This document shows positions 32,825 through 41,395 of a stretch of DNA of 64,000 nt, piece by piece. How positions within the stretch are numbered: position 1 is the stretch's first letter; the number at the start of each line of letters is the position of its first letter. The notes under the pieces were generated by a model that did no database searches, was not told where the DNA came from, and saw only the letters and a list, made by a program, of their open reading frames with translations. This stretch comes from Streptomyces sp. A012304 (lineage in GTDB: Bacteria > Actinomycetota > Actinomycetes > Streptomycetales > Streptomycetaceae), in NCBI RefSeq assembly GCF_026008495.1, contig NZ_BQUN01000097.1, positions 70,127-134,126 on the forward strand, given 5' to 3'. The position numbers and the translations under genes are program-made.

Positions 32825-34138
32825 ATGACGGTCAAGTACATCGAAGTCCGGCCCACGAGCGACCTGTTCGCGCCGGCGGTCCGGGCCTTCGGAGACATCG
32901 CGATCATCGGCAGGGCCAGTGGCTTCGCTGCCGCCGCACCGTCCCAGCCCAAGGACTTCAGCAACCCGGCGGACATCGCCACGGCGTTCCCGCGCGGGAG
33001 CACCGCACTCGTGAGCAACGCGGCCAAGGGCGAATCCGCTGTGGTCGTAGCCAAGACCGCGCGCAAGGACACGGCCATCCGCATCGGAACGGCCGACAAC
33101 GGAGAGGACCACAAGGTGGTGAGTTCCGCGGCGAGTGCCGCGAACTTCACCCTCACCCTCGACTCCCCTTTGCAGGAGGCGCGCCCGTCCGGCACGGCCG
33201 TCACCGAGGCGACCGTCGGCGACAGCGCCCTCGCCCGGGCGGTGCGGATCGCCTTCGGCCAGTCCCCGCCCCCGACCAAGGTCTGGGGTGTCCCCGTGGA
33301 TACGGACAGACCCGAGGCGTGGGATGCGGCTCTGACCGAGGTGGCCAAGCTCAACGTGCAGTTCGTCGTCCTGGCGGACACCCCCCTGAACAGCGCCAAC
33401 AGCACGCTGATCGGCAAACTGGCCAGCCACGTCGCCGCCGACCTGGGCGACGGCAAGGAACGGATCGGCGTCGCGATGTTCGACTCCACCCTCAAGGCGG
33501 ACGAGGCCGTGAGGCTCATCACCGGGTCCGTCAAGAGTGAGCGGATGGTCCTGGTCGCCCACAAGTCGTCGGATGACGTGGCCGCGGCGACCGCCGGAGT
33601 GATCGCGGGCTACCGTCCGCACATCTCCATGCTGCTCAAACCGATCAGCATCGCCATGACCGAGATGTTCTCGGACTCGGACATCGACGTGTACGACCGG
33701 AACCTGGTCAACTGGATCACCAGCCCCGTACTGCTCCCCGGCCAGGCGCTCTACCTGGGGGAGGGCTACACGGCGGACGCCAGTCGCAACAAGAAATACA
33801 TCGACATCGTCCGCACGCTCGACGACGTCAGCTTTCAGATCAAGGCCACGTTGATCGACGCCATCGGCGACCTCCGGATCTCCCGGGTGGGGCTGCGTAC
33901 CGTCGTCACCCTGGTGCAGTCGGTGCTCTCCCCGCTGGTGGCGCAGCAGGTGATCGAGGACTTCTCGGTCGTGGTTCCGCTGCTGACCCTTTTCGACAAG
34001 GAGCCCGCCGATCTCCTTCCGGCCGAGGCTCAGCAGATCAAGCAGGCCCGCGCACGACGTTCGGTCGACATGACCATCCAGGTCGTCTACGCGGGAGCCG
34101 TCCACCGGCTGAGGATCGACCTCGTCTTCACGGGCTGA
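32825..34138 (+). CDS. Contractile tail sheath protein
   Basis: A 437-residue phage-like sheath. The N-terminus (YIEVRPTSDLFAPAVRAFGDIAIIGRA) resembles the sheath arm that links protomers. A central domain with a DTDRPEAWDAALTEVAKLNVQFVVLADTP strand-helix follows, and the conserved C-terminal domain is clear: YDRNLVNWITSPVLLPGQALYLGEGYTADASRNKKYIDIVRTLDDVSFQIKATL, ending RSVDMTIQVVYAGAVHRLRIDLVF. The AAGGAG site is 7 bases upstream. Only one sheath gene is present, unlike many extracellular CIS that carry two or three. Polymerised sheath would drive contraction. Confidence 0.9.
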   Translation: MTVKYIEVRPTSDLFAPAVRAFGDIAIIGRASGFAAAAPSQPKDFSNPADIATAFPRGSTALVSNAAKGESAVVVAKTARKDTAIRIGTADNGEDHKVVSSAASAANFTLTLDSPLQEARPSGTAVTEATVGDSALARAVRIAFGQSPPPTKVWGVPVDTDRPEAWDAALTEVAKLNVQFVVLADTPLNSANSTLIGKLASHVAADLGDGKERIGVAMFDSTLKADEAVRLITGSVKSERMVLVAHKSSDDVAAATAGVIAGYRPHISMLLKPISIAMTEMFSDSDIDVYDRNLVNWITSPVLLPGQALYLGEGYTADASRNKKYIDIVRTLDDVSFQIKATLIDAIGDLRISRVGLRTVVTLVQSVLSPLVAQQVIEDFSVVVPLLTLFDKEPADLLPAEAQQIKQARARRSVDMTIQVVYAGAVHRLRIDLVFTG

Positions 34139-34177
34139 CCAGGCCCCCTCAGGCCGAGCCCAAGGAAGTGAAAGACC

Positions 34178-34582
34178 ATGCCCGAAGCCCTGAAGTGGGA
34201 CACCCGGCTCGCCGTGATGCTGAACGGCACCGCGGTGACTCCCATCGACTCGTTCAACCCGACTTTCAACGTCCCCGTGCAACCACTGCACTCGCTGGAG
34301 GCCGACAACGTCGCTTACGTCGTCCAGCCCAAGGCGTTCACGTTCACCATGGCGGTGAAGGCGATCGGCCCGGTGGTGGCCAAGCTGACCGCCATGGCGA
34401 TGGAGCACACCAAGTTCACCGTCGCGGTCCAGCAGGCGAAGGGCTCGGACTGGGCGTTCGAGGACATCGCCTTCAACAGCTGCTACATCACATCCGTCGC
34501 CAACACGATGGTGATCGACGGAGTGCCCACGACCACGTTCAACTGCATCTGCCTCGAGACAGTGCCCAAGGCCAAGGGCTGA
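34178..34582 (+). CDS. Tail tube protein
   Basis: A 134-residue tube protomer, close to the typical ~140-residue size. It is a beta-rich barrel (WDTRLAVMLNGTAVTPIDSFNPTFNVPVQPLHSLEADNVAYVVQPKAFTFTMAVKAIGPVVAKLTAMAMEH...DWAFEDIAFNSCYITSV). The pattern of an N-terminal strand, a long loop, and EDI-F--C-I matches tube/Hcp-like folds. It lies 39 bp after the sheath, the usual sheath-tube order. It forms the inner needle propelled by the sheath. Confidence 0.85.
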   Translation: MPEALKWDTRLAVMLNGTAVTPIDSFNPTFNVPVQPLHSLEADNVAYVVQPKAFTFTMAVKAIGPVVAKLTAMAMEHTKFTVAVQQAKGSDWAFEDIAFNSCYITSVANTMVIDGVPTTTFNCICLETVPKAKG

Positions 34583-34605
34583 TCTCCCCAGGGTGGTGAG
34601 GACCC

Positions 34606-34845
34606 ATGACGGAACCGGACCAGGAGAACGCACAGTCCGTCGAACGCGCCGGACTCGTCGAGGTGCACGAGGGCGACAAGGTCGTCCCGGCACCCGGCTC
34701 GGAAGCGGCCGTGTCGGCCCGCTCCGGCACCGAGGTGCACTACTACTTCCCGATCCACGTGGTGCTGACCGGAGACATCGGGCCGGAGACGAGGAAGAGC
34801 ATCGAGGACGACATCTGGGACCAGCTGTACCACGCGTTCCGCTGA
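34606..34845 (+). CDS. 79-residue protein: stand-alone version of the N-terminal domain of the two downstream large proteins
   Basis: Starts at ATG 34606, 23 bp after the tube gene. The C-terminal half (VHYYFPIHVVLTGDIGPETRKSIEDDIWDQLYHAF) has the same layout as residues 3-35 of the 596-residue protein (SCHFPITVSVVGEPSAADLEELGRIVEEALAARL): a strand with FPIxV, a Gly-x-x-Pro turn, then an acidic amphipathic helix. In phage tails this slot holds chaperones for the tape measure. It may bind the tube lumen or chaperone the two large neighbours. Family not recognised. Confidence 0.65.
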   Translation: MTEPDQENAQSVERAGLVEVHEGDKVVPAPGSEAAVSARSGTEVHYYFPIHVVLTGDIGPETRKSIEDDIWDQLYHAFR

Positions 34846-34905
34846 GACCGACCCGTCCGGCGGGCCGGGAACCGGCGTGCCGACTGGATGATCCGAGGAG
34901 CCGGA

Positions 34906-36696
34906 ATGCCGCGGATATCGTGCCACTTCCCCATCACCGTGTCCGTCGTCGGTGAGCCGTCGGCAGCGGATCTGGAGGAGCTCGGGCGGATCGTCGAGGA
35001 GGCCCTCGCCGCACGGCTGAACCAGGCCCGGAACCATCTGGCGACGGTCAGCGGCCGGGAACCCGCGCGGCTCGCCCTGGCCCAGGAGCCCCTGCGTGCG
35101 GACCGCATCGACGAGGGCGGCCGGGACTACCGGGTCCCGTCGTACGAGGGCGGAGGCGCGCTGAAGTCCGTGCCACTGGCCACGGCCGCAGGACGGACGG
35201 GCGACGACCCGGCGGTGCTCTCGGACGCGGAACTCGACACCGAGTACGCCCACGCCCGCGACTGGCTGCTGGGGCACCCCCACACCGACCCGGCCCACGC
35301 CACGACCGAGGCGTATCTGCGGGCCCTGGAGGGCGAGCTGAACCGCCGGTCGGGCCGCGCGTCGCCGGCATCAGCGGCCGGCGCGCCACCCACGGCCACC
35401 CCGGCCGTCCCGCAGGCCGGCCCGCCGCTCCCGCCGGTACCGGTCGCCGGCCCTCCGCCGCCGACCGACGCGCCGCTCCGGGTCACCGCGGCTCACGCGG
35501 GAGGTGCGTACGGCGAGCACGACCTGCCCTTCCTCCTCGGGGAGCGCGGCTTCCGCATGGTGATCACGTCGTCCGGTACGGGAGCGCACAGACTGACCGG
35601 ACACGGTGTCGACGCCATCGCCGTCCATCCGCAGAGCGGCGAACTGTGGCTCATCGACAACAAGGCCTCCGGAAGCACCGGCCCCGCCAAGGGCGGGTCC
35701 GCGACCGCCCTGGGAAGGAACCTGCGCGCGAGCCTGGAAGAGGCCACGGCCAAGGTGCGTGCGATGCCCGACTTTCCCGAGAAGGCGGATGTCCTGCGAC
35801 GACTGGAGGGTTCACTGACGGCCGTCCGGGCGGGCCGGCCGATCCCACCGGGGCTCAATGTCAAGCTGAAGGTGACCAACGCCGGTGGCTACGCGTCCCA
35901 CGCGACGGGGCTGCCCCGCGGAGTGGAGTTCGAGGACCTGGTCGGTCCCGACGTCAGGGCCGCTCGCCGGGCCGACGTCACCGCGGCCGGGGCAGCCGGA
36001 GTCGCGCCGGGACGTCCGGCCTCCCACTCCGGGACCGAGGCCGCGCGCCGCCGGGTCGGCGGGGCGCTGTCCCGGCAACCGCTGCGGGTGCCGGTGAAGG
36101 TCCGGTTCACGAGCGGACTGCGCGGCGGCGGGATCGGCCTGCTCAAGATCGTCGGGGCGGTCGTCCAGGTGGTCGTCGGGGCCCGGCTCCGGCAGGAGTA
36201 CGAGACCCGGAAGATCCAGGAGTGGACCGAACCCGAGTTGAAGGCGATGGAACCGGAGATCCAGACCCGCGTCGAGAACCGGCTCGAGGAGCTGGTGGAC
36301 CTCCAACTGGCCCGCCCCGGCCAGCCCGTGTACGCCGTCGTGGAGATCCTCGTCACGATCCACCGCAAAGGCTCCGGTGAGCGTCTGATCGGCGCGGAGG
36401 CCGCGCTGGTCTCGGTGAGCGTCGGGGCGGAGCGGGTCGAGCGCACCGAGACGAACCGGGTCACGACCGGAATCCCCTGGGTGACAGGGGAGTGGCCGCA
36501 CGACCTCGTCCGTACGACGCACTCGATCGAACTCGAGCCGCTCGGCAGAGCGGACCTGATCGCCGTGCTCCGGGCCCGGATCGAGGCCGAGGAGTCCTCG
36601 GTGGCGGAGAGCTCGATGACCCCGGAGGAGCACCTCGCCTCCCAGCGCCGACGGGACGCGCTCGTACGGCGGTTGGCCGAGTTGGAGGCGTCATGA
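34906..36696 (+). CDS. Putative CIS cargo with PD-(D/E)XK-like nuclease motif
   Basis: A 596-residue protein starting at ATG 34906 (GAGGAG five bases upstream). Residues 1-36 form the shared small domain, about 95-200 is a Pro/Ala-rich linker, and residues about 205-270 hold HDLPFLLGERGFRMVITSS, GHGVDAIAVHPQSGELWLIDNKASG. Asp236, Asp251 and Lys253 fit the D...(D/E)xK pattern of restriction-endonuclease-fold toxins. A helical C-terminal half (about 390-596) includes a hydrophobic stretch (GGIGLLKIVGAVVQVVVGA) and LEELVDLQLARPGQPVYAVVEILVTIH. The stop overlaps the start of the next gene (ATGA), so the two are translationally coupled. Being in the tape-measure slot, it could be cargo, tape measure or both. 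Confidence 0.6.
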   Translation: MPRISCHFPITVSVVGEPSAADLEELGRIVEEALAARLNQARNHLATVSGREPARLALAQEPLRADRIDEGGRDYRVPSYEGGGALKSVPLATAAGRTGDDPAVLSDAELDTEYAHARDWLLGHPHTDPAHATTEAYLRALEGELNRRSGRASPASAAGAPPTATPAVPQAGPPLPPVPVAGPPPPTDAPLRVTAAHAGGAYGEHDLPFLLGERGFRMVITSSGTGAHRLTGHGVDAIAVHPQSGELWLIDNKASGSTGPAKGGSATALGRNLRASLEEATAKVRAMPDFPEKADVLRRLEGSLTAVRAGRPIPPGLNVKLKVTNAGGYASHATGLPRGVEFEDLVGPDVRAARRADVTAAGAAGVAPGRPASHSGTEAARRRVGGALSRQPLRVPVKVRFTSGLRGGGIGLLKIVGAVVQVVVGARLRQEYETRKIQEWTEPELKAMEPEIQTRVENRLEELVDLQLARPGQPVYAVVEILVTIHRKGSGERLIGAEAALVSVSVGAERVERTETNRVTTGIPWVTGEWPHDLVRTTHSIELEPLGRADLIAVLRARIEAEESSVAESSMTPEEHLASQRRRDALVRRLAELEAS

Positions 36697-39600
36697 GCCG
36701 GGGCGGAGACGTCCTCCACGTCCGGCCGCACCTGCCGGACGGGGATGCGCTGACCTTCGAGTCGACGGGCGGGCGGGAACTTCCGCCGGACCGACGGCGG
36801 GCGCTCGAGGACGTGCTGCTGGGTGCCGTGGCACGAGCCGTGGAATCGCTCCAGCCTCCCGATCTGCAGGCCGTCGGAGCCGCTCCCGCGGCCGGTCCGG
36901 CGCAGGTGGCGGTCGAGAGCGTGGCGGAGCGGGCCGACCTGTCCGAGCCCGCGGCGGCCGCGCCGCGCAGTGGTCCGCGGCTCGCGTTCACGGTGCCGGC
37001 CGATGTCGCGGACGCCACCGAGGACGGCGGCGCCACCGGTGGCGCCTCCGCCGGTCCCGTCGATGTCTCGGCAGAGGTTGCCGGTGCCCCCGGGACCACA
37101 GGTGACACGCGTGCTCCCGAGAGCGCGGGTCAGGCGGCCGAAGCCGAGCCGGTCGAAGCGGTGTCGGCTGAACCCGCGTCGGTCGAAGCCGAGCCGGCCG
37201 GACCCGAACCGGTCGAAGCCGAGTCGTCCGAACCCATGGCAGCCGGTCCGGTGGGCCCTGCCCGCCGGGCGACCGTACCGACCACGCCCACGGGTGAGGC
37301 TCGCACCGCGGTACCGTCCGCCACCGTTCCCGAGCCGCCGGAGGGCGAGGCGGGGGAGCCGGCCGGAGCGGACCGGGTCGTGGAAGGCCCCAGCTCCCTG
37401 GACCGCCACATCGTGATGCCCCTGACCGGCGGCCGGGTGGCCGCCCTGGGCGGTGAACCGCGCCATGTGCGTGCCCGTGACCTGACCCGGGCGATCCAGC
37501 TCGGCCTCGGGGTCTTCGGCACGACGTCCTTCGCCCTGCTGGAGGGCCCGGTGGGGGCCAGGGAGAGCTGGGTGTGGGCGATCGGGACCACGCCCACCGT
37601 CTCCAACAACGACCTCAGGCGCACGCAGGCCCGTCTGCCCGTCGGCCGCGAGATGCAGCCGGTGACAGGCGGCGAGATCTATCGCAGCCTCGTGGACGAC
37701 GCCGGCGACCGTTACGCGGTCCTGGCCGTGGTGACCAAGGAACACCATCCCGTGACGCCCGATAAGGAGGCCGGCCGCGCCTTCGCCGAGCGGATGGCCC
37801 GGGGCGGACCGGGACTGTCCGAGGAGGAGACCCGTCAGCTGGTCTTCGGGGACCTCGACCAGTTGGTCGAGCAGGTGCTCGGCGGTGACGCGACCCGCCT
37901 GCAGGAGGCCGCCGACCGCCTCGCCCGGTTGGGCGTGGACGCGTTCGACCTGGTCGACTGGCCGACGAAGTCGCGGTACGTGCAGGTCCTGATCGAGGCG
38001 TGGACGATGGCGGAACACGAGCGGGCCGTCGTCGACATCATGAAGTCGCTCAGGAGCGTCGTGGAACTCCAGGCCGTCCGCGAACGACTGGCCGAAGCCC
38101 ATGTCGCCGAGAAGTTCTTCGACGACATCGGAGACACCTTGTGGGACCTGCTGATCACCGTCGGCGGCAGGTTCGGCGGCAAGGGCCCGCTCACCGTCGA
38201 CAGCGTGACGCGGCTCTTCCGCGAGGCGTTCGCCCTGCCGCCCGAGGTCAGGGAAGCCATACGCAGGGACGGGCCGACCGCCGTGGCGGGACAGGTGGCA
38301 CGCTCCCTGTGGCTCGAGGTCGAAACGGCCATCGGCGCGGTGGTGAACCTGCTGTACGGCATGGTCGAGGGACTGGCCCTGGTGCTGACACGGCCTGCCC
38401 AGGTCGTCGAGGGTCTGAGCGAACTGGCCCGGCTCGTCGTGCTGTTCGAGCTGGCCGGATACGGCTACGCCCCCGCACAGGCCGAATGCGCGCTGCTGGT
38501 GAAGCAGATCGGTCCCAAGCTCGTGGCCGGCCTGCGCGGCGCGGCGCTCCTCCACGTCGGTGAGCGGGCGTTCGCCAAGGTGCGCTCGGCCGTGGTCGTG
38601 GAGGTGGCGTCCTGGTTCGTCGGGATCGGTGAGATCAAGGCCGCGGCGGAGGCCGCCGGGATCGCGGAGAAACTGGCGGTCGTGGCGCGGTTCCTCTCGC
38701 TGATCGGCAAGGTCGCCAGGACCGCCGAGGGCGAGCTGATCGCCCGTCGGCTGGTCCGGGTGGCCCGGGCGATGCGCGCCGGCAGCGCCATCCTGCGCGA
38801 GGTCCGCGCGGACGAGGAGATCCTCAGGCTGCTCTCCGCCCTGCCCGCCGAGGACGAACGCCGCCTGGGGCTGCTGCTCCAGCGTGTCGACGTCGCCGAG
38901 GGCACCACCCTCGCGGAGCTGGCCGCCCATCCGGAGCTGGGGCCCGCCTTCCGGGCATCGCTGCGCAAGGCCGAGATCCTCCAGACGCTCGCGGCCAAGT
39001 CGGGCGGTCTCGGCGAGGAGCTGGTCCAGGCGTTCCGACGGCTGGCCGGGCCCGAAGGCATCGGTGAGCGGGAACTGGCGGCGTTGGCCGATGTGCTCAA
39101 GCCCGGTGACGGCAGCCTGCTGCTGGCGACCCTGGAACACATCGGCTACGACCGGATCGGACCGGGAGCGGAGGTCGGCGCCCAGTTCCTCACCGTGCTG
39201 GCGGCGGAGACCCTGCGCATGGACGCCGTACGGGAGGTCGGCCGTTCGGTGGTGGCACTCGCCTTCGAGCGTGCCGCGGGGGACACGGCGGCCCTCGACC
39301 GGACCCTGCGGGAACTCGCCCGCCTCCAGGCCGAGGCACGCCGGCAGGGCAGGACGGCGGCCCTCGCCGAACTGCTGGAGGCCCTCGAACGGGGAGACCC
39401 GCTGGCCTGGCGCCTGGTGGCGGGCGCCGAGAGCGCCGCCACGGTCGAGCGGACCGAGGTGCTGGCCCGCATCAAACGCCTCCGCGCCCGCTACCGGACC
39501 CGGGCGGCGAACCGGCGGGCCATGAAGAACCTCCTCGACCGGCTCCAGCGGCTGTCGAAGACCGATCCGGCGCTCGCCCTGGAGATCCTCGTGGAGTTCG

Positions 39601-40466
39601 AGGCGCGACGCCCCGACCGGGCGGGCCGGTTCGCGGACGACGCGGAGCTGGCGGCGGCCTTCGAGGACGCGGCGCGGCACGCCGGTCCGGAGGAGGCCCG
39701 GCTGCTCGACGAGTCCGACGACATCCCCGCGGACAAGGCACTGAGCCCACGCGACCGGCCGCATGAGCCCGGTGGCGCGAACAGCGCCGCGTCCGAACTG
39801 GCGGCGGCGATGGGACCGGGCCCCGCCGGGCACGATCCGCACCACATCGTCGCGGACAAGGACGCTCGCGCCGAGGTGCCCCGCCAGATCCTGCGGCAGG
39901 TCGGCATCGAACCCCGCAACTCCGCGCTGAACGGCGTGTACCTGCCGCGGACCTCGCTCGATCCGGGGATCGTCCCCCAGGCGGCCACCAGGCACCAGAC
40001 CGTGCACACCAACGCGTACTACAAGAAGATCACCCGTGAGCTCCTCGACGCCAGGCGGGAGGGGAACGTCCACGGCCGCCTGGCGGAGATCAAACGGCAG
40101 CTCACCGACAACCCCTCCTTCCAAGGCTGGGCCGGCTTCGACGAGGCCGAGAGCTACGCCGACTGGCTGGCGCGGCACCGGGAGGAGGTCGACTGGCTCA
40201 CCGACGACGAGTTCGAGCACGTCGTCGACAGCGCCCGCCGAGCGGTTCCCGAGCCGGCGGCCCCGGCCGCCACCGGCGGTGTACGGATCGAGGGGGAGCC
40301 CGCCGGGCCGCCGGGAGCTTCCCGGACCGCAGCCGAGCCGCCGGCCGGTCCCCGCATCGCCGCCGAGCCGCCCGTCCCCGACGCGCCGTACGGCGAGATT
40401 CTGGACGACGTCCCCGAGTCCGAACCCGCGCCCCGCAAGCGGCGCCGGTCCCCGGGACCCGATTAG
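36693..40466 (+). CDS. Large tape-measure-slot protein with C-terminal AHH nuclease toxin
   Basis: A 1257-residue protein. Residues 1-55 contain the shared small domain (ALTFESTGGRELPPDRRRALEDVLLGAVARAVESL), then an Ala/Pro/Glu linker with repeated EPVEAE-type units to about 240. Helical and hydrophobic segments run from about 350 to 1000 (LVVLFELAGYGYAPAQAECALLVKQIGPKLVAGLRGAALLHVG; RRLGLLLQRVDVAEGTTLAELAAH). Residues about 1040-1120 are an AHH/HNH-type nuclease: GHDPHHIVADKDARAEVPR with His1047, His1050 and His1051, then NGVYLPRTS, ATRHQTVHTNAYYKKIT. A Pro-rich, basic tail follows. The domain order (linker, long helices, C-terminal nuclease) is that of polymorphic toxins delivered by secretion machines. 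No obvious immunity gene follows; the next gene is structural. Confidence 0.72.
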   Translation: MSRGGDVLHVRPHLPDGDALTFESTGGRELPPDRRRALEDVLLGAVARAVESLQPPDLQAVGAAPAAGPAQVAVESVAERADLSEPAAAAPRSGPRLAFTVPADVADATEDGGATGGASAGPVDVSAEVAGAPGTTGDTRAPESAGQAAEAEPVEAVSAEPASVEAEPAGPEPVEAESSEPMAAGPVGPARRATVPTTPTGEARTAVPSATVPEPPEGEAGEPAGADRVVEGPSSLDRHIVMPLTGGRVAALGGEPRHVRARDLTRAIQLGLGVFGTTSFALLEGPVGARESWVWAIGTTPTVSNNDLRRTQARLPVGREMQPVTGGEIYRSLVDDAGDRYAVLAVVTKEHHPVTPDKEAGRAFAERMARGGPGLSEEETRQLVFGDLDQLVEQVLGGDATRLQEAADRLARLGVDAFDLVDWPTKSRYVQVLIEAWTMAEHERAVVDIMKSLRSVVELQAVRERLAEAHVAEKFFDDIGDTLWDLLITVGGRFGGKGPLTVDSVTRLFREAFALPPEVREAIRRDGPTAVAGQVARSLWLEVETAIGAVVNLLYGMVEGLALVLTRPAQVVEGLSELARLVVLFELAGYGYAPAQAECALLVKQIGPKLVAGLRGAALLHVGERAFAKVRSAVVVEVASWFVGIGEIKAAAEAAGIAEKLAVVARFLSLIGKVARTAEGELIARRLVRVARAMRAGSAILREVRADEEILRLLSALPAEDERRLGLLLQRVDVAEGTTLAELAAHPELGPAFRASLRKAEILQTLAAKSGGLGEELVQAFRRLAGPEGIGERELAALADVLKPGDGSLLLATLEHIGYDRIGPGAEVGAQFLTVLAAETLRMDAVREVGRSVVALAFERAAGDTAALDRTLRELARLQAEARRQGRTAALAELLEALERGDPLAWRLVAGAESAATVERTEVLARIKRLRARYRTRAANRRAMKNLLDRLQRLSKTDPALALEILVEFEARRPDRAGRFADDAELAAAFEDAARHAGPEEARLLDESDDIPADKALSPRDRPHEPGGANSAASELAAAMGPGPAGHDPHHIVADKDARAEVPRQILRQVGIEPRNSALNGVYLPRTSLDPGIVPQAATRHQTVHTNAYYKKITRELLDARREGNVHGRLAEIKRQLTDNPSFQGWAGFDEAESYADWLARHREEVDWLTDDEFEHVVDSARRAVPEPAAPAATGGVRIEGEPAGPPGASRTAAEPPAGPRIAAEPPVPDAPYGEILDDVPESEPAPRKRRRSPGPD

Positions 40467-40484
40467 AAAAGGCAGGCGCACGCC

Positions 40485-40994
40485 ATGGTCGCCGGTGTGA
40501 ACGTACCCGTCCTGATCGGTCTGGTACCGCTGTTCACGGTCACCAGCCTGACCCTCAACGAGGGCTACCAGGTGGCGCGGATCGCCGGGAGCAGACTCGC
40601 CCAGCTCGTGTCGCCCACAGCCCGCACCATCTCGATCGAGGCGGTGCTGGTGGGGCCGTACCGGCTGATCTACAAGAAGGGCCTGGAATCCATGGCCCTC
40701 ACCTCGCGGGTCCTCGCACCGGCCACCGCGCCCCTGATGAACTTCGCCGGGCTGCCCGTCGTCTGCGGCATGACCATCAGCCTCGACATGCAGATCACCA
40801 GTCTGCGCTTCACCCAGTCCAACCAGAAGCGCGACGCCATCGACGTGAGCATCACGCTGGAACACGTCCCACGGTCGAGCGTGACCGCCGCACTCGGTGA
40901 GTCCCTGGACCTGATGCTGGCCGCCGGGCTGGTACTGGCCCCCAGCGTGAGCCACATGGTGCCGGTCGAGCGCCAGTTGGGAGGCTCCCTGTGA
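40485..40994 (+). CDS. CIS hub/tube-initiator-like protein
   Basis: A 169-residue protein with mostly beta strands: FTVTSLTLNEGYQVARIAGSRLAQLVSPTARTISIEAVLVGPYRLIYKKGLESMALTSR, then GLPVVCGMTISLDMQITSLRFTQSNQKRDAIDVSITLEHV. The ordering of strands and the late LR-T-S-NQ--D-I-VSI-LEHV segment resembles the tube-initiator part of LysM/gpU-like baseplate proteins, without a LysM motif. The gene overlaps the next by 4 bp. It would join the tube to the spike complex. Confidence 0.55.
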   Translation: MVAGVNVPVLIGLVPLFTVTSLTLNEGYQVARIAGSRLAQLVSPTARTISIEAVLVGPYRLIYKKGLESMALTSRVLAPATAPLMNFAGLPVVCGMTISLDMQITSLRFTQSNQKRDAIDVSITLEHVPRSSVTAALGESLDLMLAAGLVLAPSVSHMVPVERQLGGSL

Positions 40995-41395
40995 CCACGC
41001 TCGACTTCCGCCTGCTGCCCGTGGAACCGGACGAGGGCCTGCCGCAGGCGTTCCGGTGCCCGATCGGCGGGACCAGCTACGAGTTCGGCCTGTACGCCAA
41101 CCTCCACGCCGGCCCCGACGACCCCCCGCAGACCCTCTACGACCTGGCCTGCCCGGCCCGCACCGAGCAGCCCACCTCCCCACCCGGCTACCTCGTGCTG
41201 CGCGTGGTCGGCCCCGGCCCGCACGGGCCGCGGGTGGTGTTCCTGCGCAAGCTCGTCGCCGAGGCCGCCCTGGTCCACCACGCCGACCGGCTGGCGATCC
41301 GCCTGCTGGAGGCGAAGGTGGCCCGCGGCAACCTCAACGGGCGCGGTCACTACGGCAGCCGCATCGTGATCGGGGTGGCACCGCGATGGGAGTGA
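40991..41395 (+). CDS. Baseplate plug-like protein (DUF6983-like)
   Basis: A 134-residue protein. N-terminus LDFRLLPVEPDEGLPQAFRCPIGGTSYEFGLYANL, with a Gln-x-Phe, Gly-x-x-Tyr-x-(F/L) pattern as in the small baseplate plug proteins of phages, then YDLACPARTEQPTSPPGYLVLRVV and a helical end. Start ATG overlaps the previous stop by 4 bp; its end overlaps the next gene by 10 bp. It is probably a structural part of the hub. Confidence 0.5.
   Translation: MTTLDFRLLPVEPDEGLPQAFRCPIGGTSYEFGLYANLHAGPDDPPQTLYDLACPARTEQPTSPPGYLVLRVVGPGPHGPRVVFLRKLVAEAALVHHADRLAIRLLEAKVARGNLNGRGHYGSRIVIGVAPRWE

Noticed and set aside
35889..41183. Very long minus-strand open frame (about 1760 codons) opposite the toxin and hub genes
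   Set aside because: It mirrors the GC-rich codons of the plus-strand genes, is Arg/Gly/His-rich without domains, and conflicts with the ATGA-coupled CIS genes.
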